Positions 1 through 9,899 are shown, counted from the stretch's first letter. The stretch is DNA of 47,276 bases from Amycolatopsis iheyensis (GCF_024703995.1 NZ_JAMXQV010000010.1:1-47276); one strand, 5' to 3'. The notes: generated by a model from the sequence alone, not told the origin. Numbers and translations are program-made.

Positions 1-1296
1 GAACCCGCCGCCGGGCGGGCGCGGCGGGACCGGGCGCGGGGCGACGTCCCCGGGGCGGACGACCTCGGTGCGCTGCGCGGCCGGGTTGAGCGCGCCGCCG
101 GGCACCGCGCCCATGCGGGCCATCGCCTCGCCGGGGAGCGCGCCGGTGCGGTCCGGGTCCACCAGGACGGCCCGCAGCGCGCCGCGCGCGACCACCGTCT
201 CGGGCTGGTCGAGGCTCGTCGGCACGACGCCGGTGCGTTCGTGCACCAGCCGCGAGATCATCGGGATCCGGCTCGACCCGCCGACGAGGAAGATCGCCGT
301 GAGCTGCTTCGGGCGCAGGCCGGCGTCGCCGATCGCGGCGACCGTCAGCTCGACCGCGCGTCCCAGCGGCGCGGCGATCAGCCGCTCGAGGTCTTCGCGG
401 GTGACGTGCGCGTCCGCGAACGGCGGCGGCATCGGCACGTCGGTGTAGGCGTGCCGCGACAACGTCTCCTTGGCGCCGCGGACGTCCTGGCGCAGCACGC
501 GGCGGCGGCGCCGGTCGACCAGCTCGCGCCCTTCGACGAGCTGCCGCCACGCGTCGGGGTCGACCGCGGACACCAGCGAGCCGACGTGCTCCAGCAGCGC
601 CTGATCGATGTCCGCACCGCCGAACCCCGGGTCGCCCCGGGTGGCGAGGACCTGAAACCCGCCGCGCTGCGGCCGGCCGGCGCGGTCTCGCGCGTTGTCC
701 GGCGGCAGCCGCCGGACAACGCTGACGTCGACCGTGCCGCCGCCGAGGTCCAGCACCGCCAGCGCGTCGCCGGGACGGCCGCTGAACTCGACGGTGCGGT
801 CGTTCGTCACTTCCTGCGGCGCGAACGTCGCCGCGTGGTAGACCGCCGCCGCGACCGGCTCGGGCACCAGCGCGACCTCGCGCGCCAGCCCGCCGGCGGC
901 CTGCCGCAGCAGGCGGGTGCGGATGGCGCCCCAGTCGGCAGGGTGGGTCAGCACCAGCAGGTCGACCTCGGCGTCGCCGGCCAGGCGGCGGGCTTCGGAA
1001 ACCGCGCGCCCCAGCACCGCGTGCACGACGTCGGTGACCAGCAGGACGCTCTCGCCGAGCAGCAGCTCGCCTTCGTCGATCCGGCGCTTCGGGTTGGGTT
1101 CGTACCGCGACGGGTCGACGGCCGCCTGCCGCTCGGCCTCCTGGCCGACGAACAACGTGCCGTCCGCCGCCGCGTACACGGCCGAGGACATCAGCGGCTG
1201 GCCGTCGATCACCACGACCTGCGGTTCGCGCCCGTTGACCGAGGCGACGACGCAGGTGCTCGACGTCCCGAAGTCCACCGCAACCCGGACCGTCAC
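1..1296 (-). CDS. Hsp70/DnaK-family protein, C-terminus cut by window edge
   Basis: This encodes an actin-fold ATPase of the Hsp70 family; 432 codons are visible and the 3' end lies outside the window. The phosphate-1 loop DFGTSSTCVV is near residues 6-15, the phosphate-2 loop LDLGGGTVDVSVV near 180-192, and the adenosine motif IFLVGGSSRIP near 333-343. The visible part ends in a Pro/Gly-rich stretch that looks like a linker leaving the ATPase domain, so the canonical substrate-binding domain may be replaced. GTG 1296 is chosen because GGGAG lies about 7 nt upstream and the phosphate-1 motif follows at once. It lies about 100 bp downstream of eccC on the same strand, so a role tied to type VII secretion is inferred from position only. 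It is not the housekeeping dnaK, which would sit with grpE and dnaJ. Confidence 0.85.
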   Translation of the reverse strand, partial: MTVRVAVDFGTSSTCVVASVNGREPQVVVIDGQPLMSSAVYAAADGTLFVGQEAERQAAVDPSRYEPNPKRRIDEGELLLGESVLLVTDVVHAVLGRAVSEARRLAGDAEVDLLVLTHPADWGAIRTRLLRQAAGGLAREVALVPEPVAAAVYHAATFAPQEVTNDRTVEFSGRPGDALAVLDLGGGTVDVSVVRRLPPDNARDRAGRPQRGGFQVLATRGDPGFGGADIDQALLEHVGSLVSAVDPDAWRQLVEGRELVDRRRRRVLRQDVRGAKETLSRHAYTDVPMPPPFADAHVTREDLERLIAAPLGRAVELTVAAIGDAGLRPKQLTAIFLVGGSSRIPMISRLVHERTGVVPTSLDQPETVVARGALRAVLVDPDRTGALPGEAMARMGAVPGGALNPAAQRTEVVRPGDVAPRPVPPRPPGGGF

Positions 1297-1399
1297 CAGC
1301 AGCTCCCGCAGTTTTCGTAGCGTTCCCCCGCGCCCGGCGAGCGGGACGCACCCTCGGGGAGGAACCTACCCTCCACCGGCGCGCGTCCCGCTGCCGTCC

Positions 1400-4300
1400 C
1401 TAGTCGGGGTTGATCCACGAGACCTGGATCAGCTGCTTGCCGAACTTGCGGGTCAGCATGTTGCCCCGGCCCGGCGGCATCGCCGACGCCTTGATGTTGC
1501 CGACCAGCGCGCCTTCGTCGCGGGAGCCGTTCATGACCATGCCCGGCGCCGCGATCTCCTTGAGCTTGCCGATGATCGGGTCGTACATCGCCTTGGACGC
1601 ACCACCGGTGCGGCGCACGACCACCAGGTGCAGGCCGACGTCCTTGGCCTGCGGCAGGAAGTCGGAGATCTTGCGCAGCGGGTTGTTCGTCGAGGTCGCG
1701 ACCAGGTCGTAGTCGTCGACCAGGATGAACAGCTCCGGGCCCTTCCACCACGACCGCGTCTTCAGCTGCTCCTGCGTGACGTCCGGGCCGGGCAGGCGCC
1801 GGGTCATCGAGTTGAAGACGTCGGAGACCATGCTTTCCAGCTGCGCCGCCGAAACGGCGTAGCCGAGCAGCGAATCGCCCTGGACGAACCCGAGCATGGT
1901 GCGCCGGTAGTCCACCAGCAGGATCAGCGCCTCCTTGGCGGAGAACCGCTCGGAGATCCCGCGGGCGATCTGGCGCAGCAGGTTCGTCTTGCCGGACTCG
2001 CCGTCGGCGAACGCGTAGAAGTGCGGCTCCGCGTTGAAGTCCAGGTAGATCGGCTGCAGGTCTTCTTCGTTGACGCCGATCGGGATCAGCTTCGAATCCC
2101 GCTTCGTGTCGAGGGCGAGGACCTCGTCGTAGGTGATCATCTCCGGCAGCAGGCGCACCTGCGGCGCCACCCGGCCCCGCCACGCGCCCTTGATCTTCGC
2201 CACCGCGTCCGCGACACCGGACGCGATCGTCTCCGGGTCGCTCGACCCGTCGATCCGCGGCAGGCCGCCGAGCATGTGCAGCTTCTCGCGGGTCAGACCA
2301 CGGCCCGGCCGGCCGGCCGGGATGTTCACCGCGACGCGGCGGTCGATGTCCGACTCCGTCGGGTCACCGAGGCGCAGCTCGAACCGGGTGCCGAGCATGT
2401 CCTTGATCGCCGGGCGGATGTCGGCCCACCGGTTCGCCGCCACGATCACGTGCACGCCGTAGGACAGACCCTGGGTGGCGATCCTGGTGATCGTGGTTTC
2501 CAGCTCTTCGAAGTCGTCGCGCAGGGCGCGCCAGCCGTCGACGACGAGGAACGCGTCGCCGAACGGGTCCTGGTCGGGCCGGATCTCCCCGCGGCGCTTG
2601 CGGTTGCGGAACTCGGTCATCGAGTCGATGCCCATCGCCCCGAACCGGCCTTCCCGCTCGGTGAGCAGGGTGGTCAGCTCGGCCACGATCCGCCGCGCCT
2701 TGTCCGGCTCCCGCCGCGCGACGGCGACGCCGCCGACGTGCGGGAGGTCGGCGAGGCCGGCCAGGGTGCCACCACCGAGGTCGAGGCAGTAGAACTGCGC
2801 CTCTTCCGGCGTGTGGGTGAGCGCCATCGACATGATCAGCGTGCGCAGCATCGTCGACTTGCCGGTCTGTGGACCACCCACGATGATCCCGTGGCCCGAC
2901 GCACCGGAGAAGTCCGCCCAGAGCGGGTCACGCCGCTGCTCGTACGGCCGGTCGATGATCCCCAGCGGGATCTGCAGGCGGCCGTTGCCGAAGAAGCCGA
3001 CCGGGGACAGCCCGCGGTCGTCGGTGGGGTTGAGGTTCGGCAGCAGGGTGTCGAGAGAGTTGGGGTCCTTCAACGGGGGCAGCCACACCTCGTGCGCGGG
3101 CGGGCCCTGGCCCACCAGCCGCGACACGATCACGTCCAGCTCGGACGGCTCGACCGCTTCCTCCGACTGCTGCGGCGCCTGCGCGACCGGGGCCTCGATC
3201 TCCTGCGGCTCCGGTTCCTTCGGCAGCTCCACGAAGTCCGGCACGAACAGCTGCGGGCGCTTGTCCGCCCGCACCACCGTCGCGGCCGGGCCGGCGGCCT
3301 TGATCCCGGCCGGCCGGTACGGCCCCGAAACGTACGAAGCCTTGAACCGCACCAGCGTCGAGGTGTCGAACTTCAGGTAACCGCCACCGGGGACCGAGGG
3401 CAGCTCGAACGCGTCCGGGACGCCGATCGCCGCGCGGGACTCCGCCGCGGAGAACGTCTTGAGGCCGATGCGGTAGGACAGGTGCGAGTCGAGACCGCGC
3501 AGCTTGCCCTCTTCCAGGCGCTGCGAAGCGAGCAGCATGTGCATCTGCAGCGACCGGCCCAGCCGGCCGATCGCGACGAACAGGTCGATGAAGTCCGGCT
3601 TCGCCGCCAGCAGCTCGGAAAACTCGTCGCAGACGATGAACAGCGCGGGCAGCGGGTCGAGGTCGGCGCCGTTCTCGCGGGCTTTCTCGTACTCCCAGAC
3701 GTTCTTGAAGTTACCGCCGTTCTTCAGCGCTTCCTGCCGGCGGTTCATCTCCCCGGCCAGCGCGTCCTTCATGCGGTCGACCAGCGTGACCTCGTCGGCG
3801 AGGTTGGTGATGACCGCGGAGACGTGCGGGGCCTTGTCCAGCCCCAGGAACGTCGCGCCACCCTTGAAGTCGACCAGGACGAAGTTGAGCGTGGACGACG
3901 AGTGCGTGGCGAGCATGCCGAGCACCAGCGTGCGCAGGAACTCCGACTTGCCGGAACCGGTCGCGCCGATGCACAGGCCGTGCGGGCCCATCCCCTCGGC
4001 GGCGGCTTCCTTGATGTCCAGCTCGACCGGCTGGCCGTACTCGCCGACGCCGAACGGGACGCGGTAGCGGTCGCGGATCGGGCGGGGCCGCCACGCCTGC
4101 TGGACGTCGAACGTCATCGGGTCGCCCGGGATGCCGAGCAGCTCCAGCAGCGACGGGTTGGACAGCAGCGGCTCTTCGTCGCCGACGTCCTGGCCGGCCG
4201 CGCCACCGACGCGGTACGGCGAGATCAAGCGGGCCAGCGACTCGGTCTCGACCACGGACAGGGTGTCCGGCCGGCCGAACCACTCGACACCGCCGGCGCT

Positions 4301-5413
4301 GCGCGCGCCGAGCCGGTCGGCTTCCACGACCAGGCGCAGGCCGCGGCGGGCGGCCAGGTTGCCGATCGAGTCGGACAGGTCGATCAGCGTGACGCCGACC
4401 AGACCCTCTTCGAGGATGATCTGCTCTTCGCGGGTCACCTCGGCGTCGTCGACGATGATCACGACGTGCGGCTGGTCCGGCGCCGGGGTGGCGTTGCGGG
4501 AGAAGCGCTGGCGGTCACGCAGCTCTTCGTCGAGCCAGTTCTCGATCTGGGCCAGCGAGCCGGCCATCATGCGGAGCTGGCCGATGCCGTCCGAAAGCGT
4601 GGGGTGCTGCGCGTGGGGCAGCCACTTCGCCCACTCCCACTCCTCCTTCGCGCGACCCGCGGTGGCGACCGCGATCAGCACGTCGTCGGGGCTGTGGAAG
4701 GCGACGAGCTGCGCGAGCATCGCGCGGGTCAGGCCGCGGGTCAGCGTGCGGTCGCCCTGCATGCTCACCGCGGCGAACCCGCGCAGGGTGATCTGGGTCG
4801 GCAGGTCCGGCACGATCGAGTGCGCGCGCACGAACCGGCGCAGCGCGAGGGTGGCGATCGGCTCCAGCTCGTCGACCGGCCCGGTCTGCGGCGGGACCAG
4901 CCGCGTCGCGAGGCGGTGCGAGCTGCGCCCGACGCGCAGGTGCAGGAAGTCCTGGTCGTTCTGCCGGCGCTCCCACATGCGGCGGCTGGCCGCCAGCGAC
5001 CACAGCGACTGCGGGTCCGGGTGCACCCACTCCAGCGCGGCGCGCTGGTCGACCATCGCCTCGCGGGCGCGGTCACGCATCTGGCCGAGGTAACGCAGGT
5101 AGTCCTTGCGGTCTTCGTCCATCTCGGCGCGCTTGGCGCCGCCGCCCTTGCCGCCACCGCCGGCCATCATCCCGAGCGTCCCGACGACCATCATGCCGCC
5201 CATGGCCATCATCATCGGGTTCCGCCCGCTGGCGGTGAACATGAAGACCATCATCCCGAGCGACGCGAAGATCATGACGATCGGCAGCGCCTTCATCACG
5301 ATGTTGCCGGGGATCACCCGGGGCACCTCGGGCGGCGGCTCGAGGTGCACCTCGCCGCCCGGCGGGCGTGGCGCCGCCAGCCGCGGCGACTTCTTGAACT
5401 GCAGCGTGCTCAT
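1400..5413 (-). CDS. eccC: Type VII secretion FtsK/SpoIIIE ATPase EccC (fused Ca-Cb)
   Basis: This is the motor ATPase of the ESX secretion channel, 1,337 aa, with the Ca and Cb halves in one polypeptide as in ESX-4-type systems. Two membrane segments lie near residues 37-60 and 64-87. Three FtsK-type nucleotide domains follow, with Walker A motifs GATGSGKS (about 484), GGPQTGKS (about 848) and ADGESGKT (about 1138). The first domain has a full Walker B acidic pair (FIVCDEFSELL); the second reads LVVDGW, without the following Glu, as expected for the regulatory domains. ATG 5413 has AGGGG 7 nt upstream, whereas the in-frame ATG 15 nt earlier has only a weak site. It is transcribed divergently from eccD across about 280 bp. 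Confidence 0.97.
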   Translation of the reverse strand: MSTLQFKKSPRLAAPRPPGGEVHLEPPPEVPRVIPGNIVMKALPIVMIFASLGMMVFMFTASGRNPMMMAMGGMMVVGTLGMMAGGGGKGGGAKRAEMDEDRKDYLRYLGQMRDRAREAMVDQRAALEWVHPDPQSLWSLAASRRMWERRQNDQDFLHLRVGRSSHRLATRLVPPQTGPVDELEPIATLALRRFVRAHSIVPDLPTQITLRGFAAVSMQGDRTLTRGLTRAMLAQLVAFHSPDDVLIAVATAGRAKEEWEWAKWLPHAQHPTLSDGIGQLRMMAGSLAQIENWLDEELRDRQRFSRNATPAPDQPHVVIIVDDAEVTREEQIILEEGLVGVTLIDLSDSIGNLAARRGLRLVVEADRLGARSAGGVEWFGRPDTLSVVETESLARLISPYRVGGAAGQDVGDEEPLLSNPSLLELLGIPGDPMTFDVQQAWRPRPIRDRYRVPFGVGEYGQPVELDIKEAAAEGMGPHGLCIGATGSGKSEFLRTLVLGMLATHSSSTLNFVLVDFKGGATFLGLDKAPHVSAVITNLADEVTLVDRMKDALAGEMNRRQEALKNGGNFKNVWEYEKARENGADLDPLPALFIVCDEFSELLAAKPDFIDLFVAIGRLGRSLQMHMLLASQRLEEGKLRGLDSHLSYRIGLKTFSAAESRAAIGVPDAFELPSVPGGGYLKFDTSTLVRFKASYVSGPYRPAGIKAAGPAATVVRADKRPQLFVPDFVELPKEPEPQEIEAPVAQAPQQSEEAVEPSELDVIVSRLVGQGPPAHEVWLPPLKDPNSLDTLLPNLNPTDDRGLSPVGFFGNGRLQIPLGIIDRPYEQRRDPLWADFSGASGHGIIVGGPQTGKSTMLRTLIMSMALTHTPEEAQFYCLDLGGGTLAGLADLPHVGGVAVARREPDKARRIVAELTTLLTEREGRFGAMGIDSMTEFRNRKRRGEIRPDQDPFGDAFLVVDGWRALRDDFEELETTITRIATQGLSYGVHVIVAANRWADIRPAIKDMLGTRFELRLGDPTESDIDRRVAVNIPAGRPGRGLTREKLHMLGGLPRIDGSSDPETIASGVADAVAKIKGAWRGRVAPQVRLLPEMITYDEVLALDTKRDSKLIPIGVNEEDLQPIYLDFNAEPHFYAFADGESGKTNLLRQIARGISERFSAKEALILLVDYRRTMLGFVQGDSLLGYAVSAAQLESMVSDVFNSMTRRLPGPDVTQEQLKTRSWWKGPELFILVDDYDLVATSTNNPLRKISDFLPQAKDVGLHLVVVRRTGGASKAMYDPIIGKLKEIAAPGMVMNGSRDEGALVGNIKASAMPPGRGNMLTRKFGKQLIQVSWINPD

Positions 5414-5697
5414 CGAAGGACCCCTCATTCAAACTCGACGATGGCGGCCACCGCGTGGTGCGCAAGGTGCGCGAACAACCTATCGAACGCCCCGGGAGAA
5501 TTCCGCCGGATGCCGGAACCCTTCGTGAACACTGACCTGCCCTCGTGGGCGAGTGTAGGGCCCGGCACCGACAGTAACGAGGGGTTCGCCCGACCTGACC
5601 TGGGATTGCCGGTGATTTTCGGACGTTCGATGATGTCGACGCGGGGGTTCGGTATAAGTTCCCCCGGGAGCAGTATCGACCGAGCGGGGGCAGTGCA
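5414..5697. promoter_or_regulatory. Divergent intergenic region eccC / eccD
   Basis: This 284-bp gap lies between the divergent eccC and eccD starts, so it should carry promoters for both. A TATAAG hexamer near 5651-5657 could be a -10 element for eccD, but no convincing -35 lies 17-18 nt away. AGGGG (eccC side) and GGGGG (eccD side) precede the start codons. The stretch is less GC-rich than its surroundings. I see no gene or clear operator in it. Confidence 0.4.
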
Positions 5698-7092
5698 GTG
5701 GCCACGGGCACGACAGTTTTCAGCAGGGTGACGGTCGTCGCGCCCTCCACCCGGATCGACGTGGCGCTGCCCGCCGATGTCGCGGTCGCCGATCTCCTGC
5801 CGATGCTGCTGGACATGGCGAAGGAGACCGCGCCGGACGGCGGGGCCCGCCACGGTGGCTGGGCGCTGGCGAAGCTCGGCGACGCCCCGCTCGACCCGAG
5901 CCGGACGCTCGCTTCGCTCGGCGTCGTCGACGGCGAGCTGCTCCAGCTGCGCAAGCGCAACGAGAACCCGCCGCCGCCGCTGTACGACGACGTCGTCGAC
6001 GCCATCGCCGAGTCGTCGCCGGACAGCTTCCGGCCCTGGACCAAGGAGACGGCGAACCGCTTCGGGCACGTCGCGGGCGGGCTGGCGCTGATCGCCGCCG
6101 CCGTCGCGCTGTTCATGAGCGGCTCGTTCTACGGCGGCAGCGCCCTCGGCGCGGCCATCGCCGGCGGCATCGGCGCGATCGCGTGCGTCGCGGTCGGCGC
6201 CACGCTGGCCAAGGCCTACAGCGCGGAAGCGACCGGTGTGCTGATCGCCGCGGCCGGCGGGCTGCCACTGGCGTTCGTCAGCGGCTTCTACATCGTGCCC
6301 GGGTTGTCCCTGCGGGCGAACCTGCTCCTCGGCGCGGTCCTGGTGATCATCGTCGCGTCGGTCTGCATCATGGTGATCGGCGCCGGCATCACGACGTTCA
6401 TCGCCGCGGCCACCGCGGGCACCTTCGGCGCGCTGGCCTTCCTCTTCGGCACGCTCGTCGCGCACCCGGGCGCCGGCATCGCGGCCGGCACCGTCGCGGT
6501 CGCCCTCGCCTGCATCTCGATCCTGCCGCGCGCCACGATCTGGCTCGCGAAGCTGCCGCTGCCGCACGTCCCGAGCAACGCCGAAGAGCTCAAGGAAGAC
6601 TCCGGCTTCCCGGACTACCGCGCGATCGAGCGCCGCACCGCGGTCGCGCACAACTACATGACCGGCCTGATGATCGGCTGCGGCGCCACCGTCGCCATCG
6701 CCGCGGTGATCGCCGCCACTGCGCCCGGGGCGTTCGGGATCATCCTGGGTGTCGTCGCCTCGCTGGTGCTGCTGCTGCGCGCCCGCGCGTACGCGAACGG
6801 CAGCCAGGCGATCGCCCTGCTCACCACCGGCCTGGTCTCGGCGACCGGCATCGCGGCGGGCTGGCTGGTCTCGGCGTCCGCCGAATACCGCCTGCTGTAC
6901 GTCTTCGGCGCGCTGATCCTCCTCGCCGCGGGCGCGCTGGTGGTCGGCGTGATCTTCCCGAACCAGCGCTTCTCGCCGCCGCTGCGGCGCACCGTGGAAA
7001 TCATCGAGGCGCTCTGCATCGCCTCGGTGCTCCCGCTCGCCCTGGGTGTGATGGACCTCTACACCACCCTGCGGCACCTGAACTTCAAGTGA
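5698..7092 (+). CDS. eccD: Type VII secretion integral membrane protein EccD
   Basis: This is the main channel-forming membrane subunit of the ESX machine, 464 aa. Residues 1 to about 90 form the ubiquitin-like (YukD-type) cytosolic domain, which ends in a Leu-rich strand (GELLQLRKRNE). A linker follows, and from about residue 120 there is a dense series of hydrophobic helices matching the 11-helix plan of the family, with one short hydrophilic cytosolic loop around residues 295-320 (VPSNAEELKEDSGFPDYRAI). The start is GTG 5698, with GGGGG about 7 nt upstream. mycP begins 20 bp downstream on the same strand, so the two are probably co-transcribed. Confidence 0.95.
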   Translation: MATGTTVFSRVTVVAPSTRIDVALPADVAVADLLPMLLDMAKETAPDGGARHGGWALAKLGDAPLDPSRTLASLGVVDGELLQLRKRNENPPPPLYDDVVDAIAESSPDSFRPWTKETANRFGHVAGGLALIAAAVALFMSGSFYGGSALGAAIAGGIGAIACVAVGATLAKAYSAEATGVLIAAAGGLPLAFVSGFYIVPGLSLRANLLLGAVLVIIVASVCIMVIGAGITTFIAAATAGTFGALAFLFGTLVAHPGAGIAAGTVAVALACISILPRATIWLAKLPLPHVPSNAEELKEDSGFPDYRAIERRTAVAHNYMTGLMIGCGATVAIAAVIAATAPGAFGIILGVVASLVLLLRARAYANGSQAIALLTTGLVSATGIAAGWLVSASAEYRLLYVFGALILLAAGALVVGVIFPNQRFSPPLRRTVEIIEALCIASVLPLALGVMDLYTTLRHLNFK

Positions 7093-7112
7093 CCGGATCG
7101 GGTGAATCTCGG

Positions 7113-8756
7113 ATGGCAGTGATGTCAGCAGGAAGGCGTTTCGGCGTCACCCGGCGCACCACGACCGCGTTGCTCACCGGCACGATCGGCTTCCTGTCCT
7201 CGGTTGCCGTCGCCGTGCCGGTGTGGGCCCAGCAGGCCCCGGCCGACGGCTACTACGCGACCCCGCCCCCGGTGGACTCGAGCAAGCTGCCCGCGGACTC
7301 GCGCCAGCCGGACAAGAAGTACAAGCAGTCCAAGGGCTGCGTCCAGCGCAGCACGCTCGGCCAGAACATCGTCCTGAAGACCCGGCCGTGGGGTCAGGAC
7401 TACCTGCAGATCGACAAGGCGCAGGAGATCGTGCGGGCCGCCACGGGCGGCGGCGCCGGCACGGGCGTCAAGGTCGCCGTGGTCGACACGGGCGTCACGC
7501 AGCACCCCTGGCTGCAGGACCGCCTGAAGTCCGGCGGCGAGTACGTCGCGACGCCGAACGGGAAACAGCCCGGTCTCGAGGACTGCGACGGCCACGGCAC
7601 CGAGGTCGCCGGCATCATCGCGGCCCGGCCGGACAACCCGGAGGTCGGCTTCATCGGCGTCGCGCCCGACGCGACGATCGTCTCCTACCGCCAGCTGAGC
7701 GAGAACTACGAGCCCGACACCTCGACGTCGACGCCGGCGAGCAACACCGCCGGGGGCACGCCGTCGTCGAGCACCAACCCGCCGGCCGGGTCCGACACGG
7801 CGCTGCCGCCGAGCTCCGGCGGCGGGGGCGGCCAGGGCTCCGGTGACGGCAACGGCGACGGGACCTCCCCCGGGCAGTCGAACGGCGGCCGTCAGCTGGA
7901 GAAGGCCGGCACGGCCGGCACGCTGAAGACCCTCGCCGAGATCATCCGCGGCATCGCCGACCGCAAGGAAGCCGACGTCATCAACATGTCGGTCGACAAC
8001 TGCCGTCCGGCGAACGGCAGCATCACCGAAGGCGAGCAGCAGGTCCAGGCGGCCGTGCACTACGCGGCGAGCGCGGGCATCGTGATCGTCGCCGCCGCCG
8101 GCAACGCGACCGACACCTGCCCGCAGAACGACCAGCCCGACGCGAAGCGGCCCAAGACGATCGTGACGCCGCCGTGGTTCGCGGACGACGTGCTGTCGGT
8201 GGGGGCGATCGACGAGACCGGCGGGGTGGCGCCGTTCAGCGTGCACGGCCCGTGGGTCGGCGTCGCCGCGCCCGGCACGAAGATCATCTCGCTGGACCCG
8301 GCCGAGAACTCGGACGGCCTGGCGAACCTGACGTTCGAAAGCGGCGACAAGGCCAGCGAAATCCAGGGCACGAGCTTCGCCGCGCCGTACGTGGCGGGCC
8401 TCGCGGCCCTGGTGAAGGCCAAGTACCAGAACCTCGACGCCAAGGGCATCATCAACCGCATCAAGGAAACCGCCCAGCACCCGGCGGCGCCGGGCGGCCG
8501 CGACAACTTCGTCGGCTACGGCGTCATCGACCCGGTGGCCGCGCTGACGCAGAGCCTGCCGTCGGAAGTCGGGAACCAGGCGCCGATCCCGTCGCCGCAG
8601 CTGGCCCAGCTCCCGCCGGCCAACGACCACAGCTCGACCCCGATGATCGTGGCGCTGGCCGGCACCGGCGGCGGGCTGGTGGCGCTGCTGATCACGCTGT
8701 TCGTGATGCGCACGATCCGCCGCAACCAGCCCTCGGCACCCGCCTCCCGGCGTTGA
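7113..8756 (+). CDS. mycP: Mycosin subtilisin-like protease MycP
   Basis: This is the membrane-anchored S8 serine protease of the ESX system, 547 aa. An N-terminal signal sequence (about residues 15-40) ends near VWAQQ. The catalytic triad is visible: Asp125 in VAVVDTGV, His161 in DGHGTEVAG and Ser421 in GTSFAAPYVAG. The oxyanion-region motif is AAAGNATD. A long Ser/Thr/Pro/Gly-rich insertion (about residues 205-270) sits between His and Ser where mycosins carry a flexible loop. One membrane helix lies near the C-terminus (MIVALAGTGGGLVALLITLF) with a short basic tail. ATG 7113 is chosen; ATG 7122 is also possible because the ribosome-binding site is weak. The preceding eccD and the terminator after the stop suggest an eccD-mycP unit. 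Confidence 0.95.
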   Translation: MAVMSAGRRFGVTRRTTTALLTGTIGFLSSVAVAVPVWAQQAPADGYYATPPPVDSSKLPADSRQPDKKYKQSKGCVQRSTLGQNIVLKTRPWGQDYLQIDKAQEIVRAATGGGAGTGVKVAVVDTGVTQHPWLQDRLKSGGEYVATPNGKQPGLEDCDGHGTEVAGIIAARPDNPEVGFIGVAPDATIVSYRQLSENYEPDTSTSTPASNTAGGTPSSSTNPPAGSDTALPPSSGGGGGQGSGDGNGDGTSPGQSNGGRQLEKAGTAGTLKTLAEIIRGIADRKEADVINMSVDNCRPANGSITEGEQQVQAAVHYAASAGIVIVAAAGNATDTCPQNDQPDAKRPKTIVTPPWFADDVLSVGAIDETGGVAPFSVHGPWVGVAAPGTKIISLDPAENSDGLANLTFESGDKASEIQGTSFAAPYVAGLAALVKAKYQNLDAKGIINRIKETAQHPAAPGGRDNFVGYGVIDPVAALTQSLPSEVGNQAPIPSPQLAQLPPANDHSSTPMIVALAGTGGGLVALLITLFVMRTIRRNQPSAPASRR

Positions 8757-8761
8757 CGCTC

Positions 8762-8788
8762 CCCCGGCCCGCCTGCCGCGGGCCGGGG
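8762..8788. terminator. Convergent hairpin between mycP and WXG-type gene
   Basis: An 11-bp GC stem (CCCCGGCCCGC paired with GCGGGCCGGGG) with a 5-nt loop fills the 33-bp gap between two convergent genes. There is no T-run, but the position fits a bidirectional transcription end. Confidence 0.7.
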
Positions 8789-8789
8789 T

Positions 8790-9899
8790 TCACTTCGCCG
8801 GCGGGTTCTTCGGCGGCGGCTGCTTCTTCTGCGGCGCGTTCTCGTCCTCGCCGATCACCGGCGGCGCGACCATTTCGGGCTCACCCAGCAGTTCCGAGGA
8901 CTTGATCGGCTGCCGGGACTTCGGCTGCCGCCGCCCGCCACCGCCGCCGCCACCGAACGAGCCGAAGCCCATCATCGGCATCATCGGCATGCCGGACGTC
9001 GTCGCGTGGTTCGCGGTGTCCGGCTGGTCCGGCGGCGCGGCCGCGGCCGGCTGGGCGTCCGGGGTGCCCGCGGCCGTGTGCTTCGGCTCCGCCGGATCCG
9101 CCGAGGACGGAGTCGTCGCCTCGCCGGCCGAAGAAGGCGTCACACCGCCCGCCGCGGCCGCTTCTTCGGCGCCGGCTTCGTTCAGCGCGCCGTCGTGGAG
9201 CTTGAACTTCTCCTGCGGGTAGCGGTGTTTGATCTCGATGGTCCGCGAGGCGCCGTCCGGGTCGTCGACGCCGTCGCAGAGGCGGTCGAACGCCTCCAGG
9301 ACGTCCTGCGCGGTCTCGTACAACGCCTTCGCCGAGTCCTGCGTCTCGTGCAGCTGCGCGCGGGCCCGCTTGGCGCCCCCGCTCGGCAGGAGCATCGTCT
9401 CCGACGTCAGGTCCGCCGCGTCGACCAGGACTTCGATGAGGTCGACGACGACGTGGCGCAGGGTCTCGACCATGTCGTCGAGCGCGCCCGCGAGGACGTT
9501 CAGCGCCTCCTGGAGATCACCGCCCGCGGCGGCGACTTCGCGGATGTAGGCGACGAACGAGTCGGCGTCCCGGCCTTCCCAGCCGGCGTCGAGCCGGCCG
9601 AGCTCGGCTTCGAGCCGGTCGGAGACCTCGGCCGCCGCGGTGGCGGCCTGACGCAGCCGGCCGGCTTCCGCGCTCAGGTCGCTCCAGCGGCCGAGCAGGG
9701 GCCGGAAGTACGTCTCGACCGGGTCGAGCACGCCGAGCCGGCCGGAAAGTTCCGACAGGTAGCCGAGGTACGGCTCGGCCGCCGACGTGAGGTCGTCGCC
9801 CTGGGGGACGACCGGCGGGGGCGTGGCGACCGGCGCGGCCTGCTTCGCCAGCGGGTGCGGGATCGAGTCCGTGGAGGCTTCCGGTTCGGCGAAGGTCAT
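8790..9899 (-). CDS. Large WXG-type helical protein, candidate type VII substrate
   Basis: This 369-aa protein is predicted soluble. Residues about 60-220 are long amphipathic helices with Trp-Glu-Gly (GWEGRDADSFVAY) near residue 107, the turn typical of WXG100/PPE-type secreted proteins. The C-terminal 150 residues are low-complexity Ala/Pro/Gly, including SGMPMMPMMGFGSF and a poly-Gly run, and end in a basic, Pro-rich tail. The ATG overlaps the TGA of the upstream EspC-like gene by four bases (ATGA), so the two are translationally coupled. That pairing, inside the ESX locus, makes it a likely partner or cargo of the secretion system. The function is inferred from architecture and position, and no enzymatic domain is visible. 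Confidence 0.8.
   Translation of the reverse strand: MTFAEPEASTDSIPHPLAKQAAPVATPPPVVPQGDDLTSAAEPYLGYLSELSGRLGVLDPVETYFRPLLGRWSDLSAEAGRLRQAATAAAEVSDRLEAELGRLDAGWEGRDADSFVAYIREVAAAGGDLQEALNVLAGALDDMVETLRHVVVDLIEVLVDAADLTSETMLLPSGGAKRARAQLHETQDSAKALYETAQDVLEAFDRLCDGVDDPDGASRTIEIKHRYPQEKFKLHDGALNEAGAEEAAAAGGVTPSSAGEATTPSSADPAEPKHTAAGTPDAQPAAAAPPDQPDTANHATTSGMPMMPMMGFGSFGGGGGGGRRQPKSRQPIKSSELLGEPEMVAPPVIGEDENAPQKKQPPPKNPPAK

Noticed and set aside
917..5731. Open frame of 1,604 codons on the plus strand opposite eccC
   Set aside because: It is antisense to a complete EccC with all Walker motifs; the product is Arg/Ala/His-rich without domains, a typical shadow of high-GC coding DNA.
6183..7112. 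N-terminal extension of MycP by about 310 codons
   Set aside because: It runs out of frame through eccD. The signal peptide of the mycosin begins near 7113.
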